Positions 35,501 to 47,765 of a DNA stretch of 64,000 nucleotides are shown here, piece by piece. Position 1 is the stretch's first letter. Each line of letters begins with the position of its first letter. Both the position numbers and the translations under genes were made by a program. Origin of the DNA: Apis mellifera (Eukaryota > Arthropoda > Insecta > Hymenoptera > Apidae); contig NC_037642.1 in assembly GCF_003254395.2 (NCBI RefSeq), forward strand, positions 2,016,501 through 2,080,500, given 5' to 3'. Below the pieces are notes generated by a model. The model worked only from the letters and a program-made list of their open reading frames with translations. It was not told where the DNA came from and did no database searches.

Positions 35501-36328
35501 CCAATTAACGAACGAACGATCATTAAAAATCTAAAATCTTATCCTTCAAAACGTTTTCTCGTTTATTCCTGTACGACTTCCGGTTCCCGAGATATCGTCG
35601 CGTAAAGAAAAAGGTAATTTTTAATCACTTACTATTTCCATCTTACCCCTCATTCGAATTTCTCATTCGCAACTCATCTCGCTGAACTATTCCAAACTCC
35701 AAACGCGATATTCCTAGAAAAACATAGTATACGATCCCCGGAAAAAAATTTAATACGAGTTTGCAGGAAAAATATAGGTCGCGGGTCCGTTCATATTTCT
35801 CCAATGTCTTAAACAGTATGAATATTTCGTATCTTAGTAACGGATTGAGATATCGAGATGAAAACAAAAAGACAGATTTTAATGACATGGTTTCTTCCAA
35901 TCCTCGAATGAATTTAAACTGAGAAAATTTTCAATTTTTTCCCCCTACTTTTTACAATTTTTAATTACAAAATCGAAGCAATTCAATAATCTATCTTTAC
36001 AATATAAACTGATATAAAAGATACAATTTAATGGATATACGTTTCATGATATATTTTTTTATCCACGTTAATCTATGAATATTTGAACAACTTTTTAATT
36101 AAACAAATTTACCTACGTAAAATAAGTCGAAGAATTTACATTCACAATTCTTCCTTATAATTTCAATATATTCGATTAAGGAATCGAATGGTCAACGTGA
36201 ATTGAATTAATCCCATAAAGATTAGAGAAGAGAGCAGACACGAGATGTCACTGTATGGCCGTCGTAATTTTTCGCCCGGAAGTCGCGCGGAACTTTGATC
36301 CACGTGGATTGTCGGGCCATGTTTTCAG
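35501..36328. other. Mixed to AT-rich sequence
   Basis: The minus frame 35643-35900 is open for 85 codons with a mixed composition but no splice support or codon bias. From 36230 the sequence becomes unique and GC-richer. Confidence 0.35.
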
Positions 36329-36401
36329 GATCCAGTTTACTGGGGTAGAATGAATTACGCGACGGTGACACGTGTTTATTTAGCGTGGGTCACATGGGCG
36401 G
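36329..36401 (+). CDS. Candidate short exon of unknown gene
   Basis: A 73-base plus-strand segment between an acceptor (TGTTTTCAG) and a donor (GTAAGA at 36402), open in the frame DPVYWGRMNYATVTRVYLAW. Both splice signals are good and the segment lies in a small GC-richer island. It is too short for codon statistics and no family is recognised. The unspliced frame continues to a TAA at about 36428. Confidence 0.15.
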
Positions 36402-37100
36402 GTAAGATGAATGGTTGCATTTGGGTGTAATTGTCTACGATGCACTTGCGCTATGAAACGGAGCCGATTGTGTAAAATCACCGGGAATGACCTCGTATAT
36501 AACAATCGATACAGGCTTTCCTTGAACTTGAATCTTGAACTTCGTATTCGAGGAATATAAATTTAGTTTGAAACGAGAATTATTTCTTTTTTTTTTTTTT
36601 TTAAAGAAACATTTCATATCGTAGGTAAAGAAAATAAAAAAAATGTAAAAATTGAATTTTGAATGTTTGGGACTTAAATTTCTTTTTAAGGAAGTTATCG
36701 TAGAATTTTGGATTTTTAAAAAATGAAACGTGCGATCTTCTTTTAAATGAAATGTAGATAGAGATTCAATTTGCAACTTCAAGTGTTGCAATTGATACTT
36801 TAAACTATATTATAAGGGATGAAAGAAAAATTATCAAGGCTAGTAAATTAATATTGCTAATTCAATTTGTAACTTGAAAAATTAATCTATGAAACGAGGA
36901 AAGAAATATATTTTTATTACAAATACCTAGTTCCTTGTAACTTTAATAATAGATTGCTGTCACAATTTTTAATTCCATCTTAACTAACTTGCTTTTATAC
37001 TCATGATTATTTTCTCTCTTAAAAAGTATTTAGTATTTAAAAATTTTAATTCATTTCTTGCAACAAACATGTTCTGACTTGATACTTTTGATCTGTGACT
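36402..37100. other. AT-rich stretch
   Basis: AT-rich beyond 36500 with a poly-T run near 36588-36602. The minus frame 36435-36791 is Phe/Lys-biased and unsupported. Confidence 0.5.
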
Positions 37101-37140
37101 ATTTATCGATACCAGCTATATGTTTAGAAACGTCAGTTAC

Positions 37141-37408
37141 CAGTCAGAGAAAGATTTAGAGAGAGAAGGAGAGAGAGAGAGAGAAGGAAGTAGATAGGAT
37201 TGGGTGGGAATGCAATAGTTGTTTTCGAACTGGACAACATAGCTGGACCAGTCACGAACATAATGAATCTGTTCCAACACAGGACGATGCGGAGGATTGC
37301 TGGCAACCCATTGCTGGTACCGTTGCTGGCTCTCGTGTCCTCGAAAATCGCCTCCCCACGTTGTTTCACGGTATACAATGTTCTCGACAAAACGTGGAAG
37401 CTTGGTGA
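37141..37408 (-). CDS. Candidate exon of unknown gene, with competing plus-strand frame
   Basis: On the minus strand a frame runs from an acceptor-like AATAATTTAG to a donor-like GTAACT (plus 37135-37140). It has an unusually protein-like composition with Trp, Tyr, His, Gln and Asn: RFVENIVYRETTWGGDFRGH, QQRYQQWVASNPPHRPVLEQ, IHYVRDWSSYVVQFENNYC. Its end crosses a GA/CT repeat read as Ser-Leu. The plus strand is also open in two frames over 37200-37412, one with high third-position GC, so strand is not settled. The middle faintly recalls the Gln-rich, His-Pro segment of DXD-type sugar transferases, but no catalytic motif is visible. Family therefore unknown. Confidence 0.25.
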
Positions 37409-37412
37409 CTAA

Positions 37413-37900
37413 ATTATTGTTCAGTGTATTATATATCGGCAAAGATCATCCATTGCTTGTATTGTTTATGCAATTGTATCCTAAAGATTGTTTCTTGAAA
37501 AACTATTATTAAAATAATATATATTGCAAATTTTTCATAATTTTTACGAATTTTCCATTTATCGCAAATTTATTTATTAACAAAAAAATTGTAAACTTTA
37601 ATTTTTATTATTATTAAATATTTTTATTATACTAGGTATTTTTAAGATATTTCTTTTACGTCTATATTTTCCTTTTTCATCAAATTTTACTTTACTTTAA
37701 ATTTGTGAAAATTTATAAACAACTTATATAAAATTCTACAAAATTTTTAATTATCGTTCACAACAATTAATATATACCATAAATATAATTTATAATTTAT
37801 ATATATCGTAGAAAGTTTATTTATTCAATCAAAAATAATCAAGATTTCAAAAAAAAGAAGACGGAGAAATAAGAGGGAGCGAAAAGAAAGAGGAATTGAT
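37413..37900. other. AT-rich stretch
   Basis: Strongly AT-rich; nothing recognised except an unsupported continuation of a plus frame to 37512. Confidence 0.55.
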
Positions 37901-38485
37901 CGAGTTCGAATCGCGACCCTCATCGATAACTAAATTACGGCCATGATCTCCCCTGAAGCTTCTCCGATGAAATTCCGCGACGCGACCGAGCGCAAGAAGG
38001 AAGCCGCCAACCGGAAGGGAAATGGGGCGTCGCGGTGGTGGAAAAAAAAAAAAAAAAATTCAGGCCATCGAACGGATATCAGCTGCCGGGGGCGACAGCT
38101 GAGAGAAAGAGAAGCCGAAAGAGGGCTTTACTTTCGTTCTCGTCCACCCGTGTAATTCGTCAAACACGCGTGCCACCAAACCACCCCCCCCCCTCCCCGA
38201 TGGTCTCGATGTCGTCGCTTTAAAACTAACTGCCATTTACCCCTCCCTTTCCCTCCCTCTCCGCGGACGGCATAATGGCCGTGCCGCGGACAATGTAACC
38301 ATGCTCTGCACTGGTAGGATTTATTCAGATGCACCGACCCTCTCCCTCTTTCCTCTCCTCCCTCTCCTCCTCTTTCTCTCCCTCCCCCTTCCTACAACGT
38401 AACCGTGGCCCTCTTCTGTTCTTCGGAGAGGCAAGGTGAGAAAGGGTGCTTTCACTTTTTACGGTGATTTCGGTCTTGTTTTTTA
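37900..38485. promoter_or_regulatory. GC-rich island
   Basis: CpG-rich to about 38300 with a poly-A run at 38042-38057, then pyrimidine-rich on the plus strand (38335-38395). Overlapping short frames on both strands. Possible regulatory or promoter DNA. Confidence 0.25.
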
Positions 38486-40430
38486 GGGGTGGTTTAGCTG
38501 AAGTGGCGTGAAAATGGGTTCTTTTTTTCTCTCTCTCTCTCTCTCTGTTTTTAATTGGTTCAGTTCGATTGAGAGAAAGTTTTTGTAATGGTGTATTTTT
38601 TTGTTACGAGATTATTATTATTAATTCGGACGATGGAAAAAATTTAAACGAGAGAGTAACGTAATTTTATTTTTCATCGTTTAATTAGGATTTTAATTAA
38701 TTGTCGTTATAATATTTGTATTATTGTTAAGCGTGTTTATTTTGTTCGCAATAGATTATAAAGGATATTCGAGGGATTAAGAATAATGAACGCATCTTCG
38801 TAAATATAATAATAATAAAAATATATCTTTGGAAATATATTTCAAATTTTTAGTTAAAAATTTAATAGTGTGATAAGTGAATTAATATTTAATATTTTTT
38901 TTTAGACGCATTATCGAATATTATTATACGTACATTGAAAATAAAATTCTATATTATAAAATTGAATGTTATACGTGTTACGACACTCGTAAAGATTAAT
39001 TTTATTTATCATATCATATTATATACATCATCATTTATCTTATTCACAAAAAGCGAAAAATATAAAAAATTTCTACAATATCACTCCCTCCTCCCCAATT
39101 ATCAAAAATAAAATTTTACATAGAAAATTAAATGTAATATTATATATACATTATAACGTTCATAAAGATTCCATTTTATCCAGGAAAAATGCACAAATAA
39201 AACATTTCCACGGTCCATAAAATATTTCTTTTATTAAATTATCAAATCCATTATATGTCATTCATTTTTTGCTGCTAATACATCATTCAAATTTAACAAT
39301 GTATCTCGTGATCTCGTATCAGTTCGTATCAGTCATCGGAAATGAAACTGAGCTCAACCCTTTGCATCTTCCAGCTGCATTTTGAGTGATCACAAAGTCG
39401 AAAGATGTGTATTAAATGAGATGTTGGAATTTCGAGTAAGAGTGAAATCGAAATGTTAATGATTTTAGAATTTAGAATAAAAAAAAAAAAGAGAGATTGG
39501 TCTTAATTTTTCAGACAATTAAATTTTAGTGTTTTTTTGCATAGATTTTAAAAGTTCTCTCATTTTTAAGGTATCATTGACCAATTTTTTTTTGAAGAAA
39601 TTCTTTCATTTTTCAGTGGTTATCAGACTGATGAATGTTTGCTAATTTTTTTCTCTCTTTTCTCGAAACTCTTGCAGAAATATAGTAGATTTTTAAAAAG
39701 TTCTTACGTCTGACAAGTGACGGAAAGTCCGTGAATTCTTTTCTTTTTTCTAGCTGTCTCGTGAGCGATGCATCCTTTAGAATTGTTACGAAATAAAGTT
39801 TCTTATCTTTCTTTAGTTTTTACTAAGAGAAACGTAAATTTTTTGAACGTTCATTTCCTTCATGATTTTTCATATTTTTTGATTTATCGATTTTAATTTA
39901 TTAGTCAAATTATTTTATCAATAAAATTATTATAATAGAAATAAATTTTTTTTCATATTAATAAATTAATCAGATCAATCAAAAATAAAAATGATCTCAA
40001 TTTGTGTCATTATAAAAATATTGCAAGTATCATTTCTAAAAGAATTAGAAAAAATAAATAATAAATTTCAAACTTTAATAAACGAACCAATCAAGTATTA
40101 AAATCAAAATACACGAGATCTCCATTTTTTCCATTTCTGTTTAACTATAGTTTCTTTATGGCTCTTATCCCTTCCTTTCCTTTAATCCTTTGTTAAAACA
40201 ACGAAACCCAAGCCCTAAAAAAAAAGAATCTTTCTAATTCTTTATTTGCCTACACCTATTTACAACGATTCATCAGTTAAGAATTTCAAAATCCTTAAAA
40301 ATCTTTACTCTCGACGTTATATTTTTTCCTTTTTCTTCTTCTTTCTTTCTTTTTTTTTTTTTTTTCGTAGGAACAAATTTTCGATTATTCATTTTTTCTT
40401 CCTTTTTTTTTTTTTTCACTCACGATCGCG
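38486..40430. other. AT-rich stretch
   Basis: AT-rich with (CT)n at 38528-38547 and poly-T runs near 40350-40366 and 40405-40416. A near-tandem TCGTATCAGT pair lies near 39315-39335. No gene seen. Confidence 0.6.
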
Positions 40431-40865
40431 CGAAATCTGTGCGAGACGACAATGCATTCGCGCAACCACCCCCCGGGGGTGGTAATTTCATAATTCAGCC
40501 GTCGCGGCCGAAATTATTCCGCGGACCATGGATAAATTACGTCGCGAGGAATCACGTCGGCGCACGCGCCACGTTACGCAAACATTTGCTATCGGCTTAA
40601 TATCGCATCGAAAATGTCTGATGAATGGACCGAGCCAGCGGGTCGAGCCGGACGCTCTCGTGAAAATCCGCCTTTTCTTCTTGCATTCTCGAATTTCGTA
40701 TCGTCGAAATACGGCCGGTTTTTTTCCACGAATATTCCTAGTTTCTGCCAAACTGAATTGTATCATTCGATTTTAGAATCGTTTCGCAAAAGAACTTTGC
40801 CGAATACTACCGCGAATATTTGTTTGAAATTCTCCAAATCTGTAGATAAATCGTCCGTGAAGTGA
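40430..40865. promoter_or_regulatory. GC-rich island with a palindrome
   Basis: Unique CpG-rich sequence beginning with a near-perfect palindrome (40465-40483). Frames on both strands (40528-40776, 40614-40865 plus; 40488-40766 minus) are open but not distinguishable from chance. Resembles insect cis-regulatory DNA. Confidence 0.25.
40465..40483. repeat. 9+1+9 palindrome
   Basis: ACCACCCCC and GGGGGTGGT arms separated by one C. ACCACCC on both strands resembles binding sites of GLI/Ci and related zinc fingers. Confidence 0.85.
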
Positions 40866-41340
40866 TAATTTTTCGTATTCATTCCGTCGAAATATTAAAA
40901 TGCAACATCTCTAAAATCTATTTTATTAAATCTAATCCTTCGCGATATTACTGTTTCGTGTTTAATTTTATTTCTTTCGATTTTGATTTGTTTTATTTAA
41001 GTATATGTATATATGAAATATCACATCAGAAATTATAGACTTAAAGAAGAAAAGTCATTTTTAATTTTGATATCATTATTAAAAGTACAATGTAAAGAAT
41101 AAATAATAAATAATAAGTAAATAATAGATACATTTTTTTTCAAAGAAATATATATATTTTTAAGAGAACATCACAAAAGAAGTCCGTTTTTATATATAAA
41201 TTTTATCAAAAAGGATTTTTTCCTCTCATCCTTGAAAAATTTGATTCTGAAAGTATTTAAAAAATTAAAATCAAAATGAAGAAATTTAAAAAATCGAGGA
41301 CTAGAAACGATACTAAAGAAGGAAAGGAAAACTTAGCCGG
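40866..41340. other. AT-rich stretch
   Basis: AT-rich with AAATAAT-type near-repeats around 41098-41128. Nothing coding. Confidence 0.6.
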
Positions 41341-41725
41341 TTACTATTATTGAACGTTATCGATTAATCGGTCGGGATGCACCGGCGTCCGCCGAAAATT
41401 AATATTCCAGGTGATAAATAATGCGGGTGGAAACCGCGTGAGCGCAACGCAAACGTCGCGCATTAATAACGCATCGAGAACGTTTCGCGTCGTCCAGATA
41501 ACAGAAGCTTTATTTCAATTACCGCCGCGATTACCGACCGACTTTCCACCCTTGTTAATCTTCCCCCCTCCCCTGATTTTTCGAACGTTCCGCGAGTTTT
41601 CATTTTTCTTTTCTCGCGCCATCATTTTTCCGGCGTTTTTAACCTTTTCCAGAAGATACGTATCGTTATGTCACGCGTTGAATTTACCATCGCTGTTTAT
41701 AAAAGATTATACCGTGTGAAACGTT
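41340..41725. promoter_or_regulatory. GC-rich island
   Basis: Unique CpG-rich sequence. Plus frame 41411-41719 is Phe/Pro/Arg-rich and unsupported. Possible cis-regulatory DNA. Confidence 0.2.
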
Positions 41726-42260
41726 CAAAATTAAAAATTTCAATAAAAAAAATTGCAGAATTATTTACTTATCTAATTTAATGTCCATAGATGTTTTTCC
41801 ATGTAAACATCCAGATTAGTTCTCCTCTTTGTATGAATTAGAGAGATATTTTTTTATTATCTGTACACCTTTGGTAATATCAAAGGTTAAATTTTTAATG
41901 CTTAAATCTGTGTTTAAATTTTTTTTTTTTAATTCGGCAAGAAATGGATGGCCATAGAAAGTATTATTGAAGAAAATTTAAATATATTTATATGTGCCAA
42001 TATTTTTTAATAAATATTTTTTTATATATATATATAAATATTTTTTGAATAATAATTTCAAAAAATGATACGACCGTACTCGACTACAGAAAATCAATAA
42101 TTTTTGTTGTATCAAAGTAAGTTCTTCGAAATTGATTAAGAAACAATGAAAAAAACTTTTAATAAAATTTTTCCGGAACAAGAAAACTCTCATTTCATCT
42201 TTTTTTACGACGCTAATAATTTCAAGCCAACGCTAATCTCATTTCATCCCTTTTATTTCT
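41726..42260. other. AT-rich stretch
   Basis: AT-rich with a TA tract at about 42022-42036. A minus frame (41978-42193) is AT-codon biased. Confidence 0.6.
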
Positions 42261-42638
42261 CTTTTCAGAGCATATATCTACGGTCAATGTCCTGAAAACA
42301 CGAAACTCCCGTGACGATCGATGGGCGAAAGTAAACGCCTCGAGAGGGTCATGGTCGACCTTGATGGTGTTTCGTGGCACCTGTCACTTCGACGTGTCTC
42401 TTTTCAGGGGAAAATTCGGGACAGCCACGCGATCCGCTCGTTTTTTCGCCCGATAGTCGCCACGCGTCCACTTTTTATCCTTGCAAATCCGTTTTGCACC
42501 ACGTCGAGGATGATCGATGAACAACGTCGTTTATTAGACCGTTCGATGGATTCGGTTCACGCTCTTTCTCGATCGGTTCGCGCAAGTGTAACATCGTTGT
42601 CACGTTCCAGCGTGTACGGTACTTTATTGAATATTTTT

Positions 42639-42672
<34 letters not shown>

Positions 42673-42780
42673 TTTCCATTGAATTTTGCGACGAAATCTA
42701 CCGTACCCTGTTTGATATTATCTCTCTCGTAGAAATTATGCGATTTAAAATTGCGATGCAACGATGTTTGATCTATTAAA
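42261..42780. other. GC-richer island ending in poly-T
   Basis: Plus frame 42321-42779 begins with ATG and has plausible composition to about residue 105, then crosses a 26-base poly-T run (42650-42675). An internal acceptor-like TCTTTTCAG ends near 42408. No family recognised and no codon bias strong enough for a gene call. Confidence 0.2.
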
Positions 42781-44735
42781 TATAATTGAAAATGAAATTT
42801 GAGATTATAATCATTTTTTTTTTACTTTATATTTAAATGCTATACTAATTTTATTATTGGTTTGAAATTAATTTACATTAATGGCAATATGAATTATTTT
42901 TCGATAGTGAAATTGTAATTTAATATTTTTTAAATTCTTGGATTTTATGGAATCTCGTTAATTAAATCAAATTTTTCAAATTGGTAATGTAAATGAATAA
43001 GGGTTGACAGTAATTATTAATGTCTAATTGATAAAATATAAAAGGAGGAAAAGGGAGAAATTTTGTTTTTTAAAAAAAATTTCTTTTCTATTGTCATCTA
43101 TTATTATTAAAATAAATAGATATAGTTTTTTTTTTTTGTAAAATAATGAATTTTAAGAATATTTTTACTGGAGGTACAAAAGACTCCATCTATTATTTCC
43201 TTTAACAAAATTGTTAAGAATCGAATTATTGCTCATTAAAAAAGAGAAAACACGATCATTATATGGCGTTAAATCGAAGCTATAATTAAATACATTCATC
43301 AAAAATTCAACTAACGATAAATTGAATCATGAAATAGTTCATAAAACACGAATTTCGTCTGAACACGAGCTCAAGTAAAATGACCATCGTAAAACAAGCA
43401 TTCAGAATGAAATTAAACGCTTATATTTAACCTTCGTGTAATTTAGAATAATACATAATAGAGTTCAACCATCATGATATTTAATTAGTCATACAATTTC
43501 CAGAAATTTAAAGCGTGGTTTAATAAATCAGCCTATTTCGGAACATTTGTGTCATATTATATAATTAAGAGAATCGTTACGGAGGAAACGGTTTTTCACG
43601 GATGGTAAAGCTGGGTAAAAATTTTAAGCTTCCCTCTTTTTTATCTTTAAATGACCTGCCACACTTTTTTCCAACCCCTGACGCGATAACCGTCGAGACG
43701 CGTACAATAAACCGCAATAAATGCTGATTTGAGATTAGTGGAAATTGTAAATGGACCTATAGTGTTATCGCGAAACTTCAATTGTAACGATTCGAAAGTA
43801 AAAATGAATCGAGTTTGTACAAGTAACCAGGAGTCTTTATATATTTAAGTGAATATTTCTATGTATTTTTATCATAAAGTTTCGTGAGACGTTTGAATTT
43901 AATAAAAAGTATATCGTCCATCCATTATAATAAAAATATTAAAATTACTTTATTAGTTTTGATGATTAATCGTATATTCTTCTAGCTCCTTCACGTAAAT
44001 TGAAAAAGTGGAATGAAAGTTATCGAAAATAAAGCATTCCTTTCTTAGATATATTTTTGTCATTATTTTCTAAATATATCTCCCAATAATTATTTTTTGA
44101 TACTAAAGTTTATAGTTTGGAATATTTTATCGTGCTTGCGGTCTTCTGGTCATAGATTTTGCACAAAATAGAGTAGATAATATAATATCGCTCGTGACCT
44201 GTAAACATTTATTATTAATTTCAAAAGTTTAAAATTTTTCTTGTATAAATACATTTTAAATATTTTTTTATAATAAATTCTTATTAAATATTTACATTCG
44301 TTGATAACATTTACAATTTCGTTTATTTTATTAATTATTTCTAATTTTATAAATAATTATCCAAATCCAACAAAGAGCAATGAGAATTCAATAAAAAATT
44401 TTTATCTTCTGAACCTTTTTCAAAATGTTTCTCATAATTAAAATTCGCATAATTCCAACTATAATCCATCCGTTTCTACGTTTTAATTATTATGCAGCTC
44501 CAATTATACATTTTCTTGATTACCTAAACAACAATTTTCATATTTTTAGTATAATATACTATACCCAATGAATAATACAGATATGCTCGTTAGAAAGATC
44601 AGAAGAAACTAAGATTAATACACAAGAACCAATAATCAACCCCCTATCTCCATCCACTGTACAATCGTGTTACACCTGGCATATATATATATATATATCT
44701 AGACTATATTATACAGCTTTATTATACATATAGAT
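42781..44735. other. AT-rich stretch
   Basis: AT-rich, with a more complex unique interval at 43250-43780 that could be conserved non-coding DNA, and a TA repeat at about 44682-44698. No gene seen. Confidence 0.55.
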
Positions 44736-44892
44736 GCGTTCTATGTACACGTCTAGCTATGTGCCCGATGGCCTCGGGTTTATTGCGACGAGCGTTATCG
44801 CGGCCAGACGGAGCGAACATCTCGCAGCAAGTGGGCAGTAACGTTTGACGAGCGGTCTAACCCTTTAATTGAGTGCAGTTTTACGATTTCAG

Positions 44893-45099
44893 ACGTCGTT
44901 CCGGACAAAGGAGTCAAGAATTCTGCTACTTTATGCGCCACGCCGGAATAATTTCGGCCACCTACCTAGGAATAAATTTAATTCACCGCCTCGTTTTCGC
45001 CCATCGATCGCTGGTAATGGACGCTCTCTTACGTTGTTTCTTGTTAATCTAGCCGAGAGGCTAGATTCGCCGCGATCATCGATCCATTCCAGGGATTAG
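44893..45099 (+). CDS. Candidate terminal exon of unknown gene
   Basis: After an acceptor-like TTTTACGATTTCAG (ending at 44892) the plus strand stays open for 69 codons including the TAG stop at 45097-45099. The reading is Arg/Ser/Leu/Pro-rich: TSFRTKESRILLLYAPRRNN, then SIAGNGRSLTLFLVNLAERL. It lies in a CpG-rich island (44740-45100) and contains a 9-bp perfect hairpin at 45046-45067. Codon bias is weak and no family is recognised. A regulatory island is equally likely. Confidence 0.12.
   Translation, partial: TSFRTKESRILLLYAPRRNNFGHLPRNKFNSPPRFRPSIAGNGRSLTLFLVNLAERLDSPRSSIHSRD
45046..45067. repeat. 9-bp hairpin with GAGA loop
   Basis: AATCTAGCC (45046-45054) and GGCTAGATT (45059-45067) are exact complements around a GAGA tetraloop, which is of the stable GNRA type if transcribed. 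Confidence 0.85.
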
Positions 45100-45591
45100 A
45101 ACTGTGCCACTTCTCCAATTTTCTAATTTGACGCTGTAATTCAAGGCTTAGAGTTCTTATCTCCTGTTGTTGATTGTAAATTGATTGTAATATTTAAGTA
45201 TACAAATTAATTTTAAAATTATATAATTAATTATTTCCAATATCATATTGTGATAGTAATTTTTCGTTTGTATTTATATTGATACGTATATTTTTTTATC
45301 AATTGCTCGGTGATTTATAGAAGACAGTGTTTGGAATTATTTTCATTGCACCAAGAAACCATTTCTGTTTCTTTTTATATTTACACGTTATCCACGAGGA
45401 AAACCTGAAGATAATTAATTGGCTCGTGAAAAAAATTTGCATTAATTACTGATCAACCTTGGTTGTATATCATCGTTCCATTAATGTTAAAAAACCACCA
45501 TTTCCTAATTAATATAACGAATTAATAAATCCAGTCTCATATTACAAAAATCATTACCCGTATTTTTATAAATCTCCATATAAAATACAAG
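45100..45591. other. AT-rich stretch
   Basis: AT-rich; nothing recognised. Confidence 0.6.
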
Positions 45592-45873
45592 ATTTCTATG
45601 AATTTTTATCTTTATTTAAAAAATTTCTTATCTTTCCTTCGACAAATTTAATCAAATTGTCATTTAATATTTAATTCATCAAGCTGATAGTTTCTTTTTC
45701 TTAAATTCGCAATGACTTATGTTAATACGTAGAAGATTGAAGAAGAAAATTTCTATGAATTTTTATCTTTATTTAAAAAATTTCTTATCTTTCCTTCCCC
45801 AAATTTAATCAAATTGTCATTTAATATTTAATTCATCAAGCTGAAATTTGCAATGACTTATGTTAATACATAA
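45592..45873. repeat. Two-copy tandem duplication, 157-bp unit
   Basis: The sequence from 45592 is repeated from 45749 with only a few base changes. The second copy lacks about 16 bases (the TAGTTTCTTTTTCTTA part of the first copy) and ends near 45873. The near-identity points to a recent local duplication followed by a small deletion. Confidence 0.92.
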
Positions 45874-45889
45874 GATAACGCATATAATG

Positions 45890-46650
45890 CTTGAGCTTTA
45901 TAAAGCTGGAGCATAAAGATCATCGACATTCCTCGAATAATTTTCGTCCACACGCGTGACCGGTCGAGAGGATAGGAAATCTGTAAAAAGAAAGCGGAGA
46001 GAAACGGAGAAAGGGGAAGATGTTCGACCCGTACACCCCCATCTCATTCCCGATGCTCTCCTTTCCTCGCCCGTGCCATCATCTCTACTACCCCCCAAAC
46101 TTCGTTCTCCATATTCTCCCTCTCTCGTTCTCCCACCCGCCCTCATCTCCTTTCCTTCGATTCTCTCCCGAATGAAGGGTGCTTCGTCACTGTCGAGCAT
46201 GTATCGCGTCTCTCTTTCAAGCACGTGCACCTCGCCTTCTTTTCCCGCGTTTGCCACACCGCCTCCTTCTCACCGTGTCCTTCCTTCCTCCTCTCTCTCC
46301 CCTTCCTGTTTTATACACCATTTTCGACGTGGTCGTCTCGTCGTATCCACTCGCGAGACACCCCCTTCCTTTTTTTTTTCTTCTCCTCCTCCTTCTTTCC
46401 TCTTCCGTTTCACTTTATCCCCTTCTTCTCCGCACGTACACAGACGTACAGGACGACGTCCCGTTTTACTTCATTAGGGGATATGAGTTTTTCCACCCTC
46501 GTCGAGCCAGGGTCTCTCTCTCTCTCTCTCCCTCGCACCAACCGCCCCCTCGTCACGGGGCGAGTCTCAAGATGGAACGACGGGGTTGGCTTCGTCTTTG
46601 TCGACGAAGGACAAGGCGCGACGGATGGCTGAGAGATGGACAGAGTATTT
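45890..46650. promoter_or_regulatory. Pyrimidine-rich GC island
   Basis: Purine-rich plus strand at about 45955-46020, then pyrimidine-rich to 46540 with (CT)n at 46511-46530. Two long plus frames (45956-46477, 46179-46703) are Ser/Pro/Leu/Phe low complexity and are rejected as genes. Possible promoter or untranslated exon. Confidence 0.3.
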
Positions 46651-47390
46651 TTTTTTTTTTATTTCGTTTCTTTTTTTTTTTTGAAAATCTCTTTTATCGC
46701 TAATTGAGAATTGCTTTTCCTCGGAAAATCGATCTTTGTGTGGCGCTCTATTCTAGTGGGATTCCAGTGGGTGGTATTTTAATTGGTATTATGGAAAATT
46801 GAAGAGGGGACTCTTGTCATATCATTCGATTCGTATAATGCATACACTTTTTAATTATTAATTAATCAATGTAAGTAAAACGCGTTATATTTCCTTCGGT
46901 AAAATATTTACGCAAATTTATGCAAAACGTCGCGTCTTCCCTTTTTTAATGTAAATTTTTATTAAAAATGTTTTTCCATTGTTAGTAATTGGTAGAAAAT
47001 AATTTTTTTCACGGTCTCGAGAAAAATAGGTTACGAAAGGATTAACCGGTTGCCGCGACCGCGATTTTATTGGAATTTTTAACGCGAAATTTTTTAAATT
47101 TTATTTATTCTGCATTGTTCTGAAAAACGATTAATTAATTTATATTATTGTAAAGAATAAGGAGATGATTTTTAATTTCTTTCTTTTTTTTCCTTCTTTT
47201 GATTTGAATAGATATATATTATTTACTTCGATAATTTTATTAATTATCTGTTAATAATATTCAATCGATAAATAAAATCATTCAATTTTTCTTTCGAATA
47301 AATTCTCAACAATTCCTTTCGAAATGACATTTTTTAAAATTATTCTATCTAATTTCGATACAGCTGCATCTTCGATATTATATTTCTGAA
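46651..47390. other. AT-rich stretch
   Basis: Starts with poly-T runs (46649-46660, 46671-46682) and remains AT-rich. Nothing recognised. Confidence 0.6.
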
Positions 47391-47765
47391 AAGGGCGATA
47401 CTTTATGGACGCGCGTAATTGCGTAAAATGCGAATGGTAAACGGCGAGAATTAATGCAGAATGCGGTTAAAATGCGCGCCAGTGATATATAAGCTTTTTA
47501 AATCTTACCGTTCGGAATATTTAAACGCGCGATATTTAAAAGCGACGCGGGTCGTGCATCACCTGAATCCTGGAGGATACGAGCGCGCTTAACGCTGCCC
47601 CGGTTGATAATGGTAATCGGTATCCCGTATACCCCGAAACGAACGAAAACGAAAATTTAAATAAACAACCTCGTTTTTTATCAAACGTTGAAATTACATC
47701 GCGTGAAATGCGCCGCATTTAAAAACCTACGAGTTGCGCGGATTATTATTATTTAAATTTTGATC
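47390..47765. other. Unique, GC-richer segment
   Basis: Complex CpG-containing sequence with one unsupported minus frame (47536-47718). Possible conserved non-coding DNA. Confidence 0.25.

Noticed and set aside
37902..37912. GAGTTCGAATC, resembling the B box of a tRNA gene
   Set aside because: No A box, acceptor stem or anticodon arm can be built from the flanking purine-rich sequence.
45956..46703. Two overlapping plus frames of about 174 codons
   Set aside because: Composition-driven; pyrimidine-rich DNA read as Ser/Pro/Phe/Leu and ending in poly-T.
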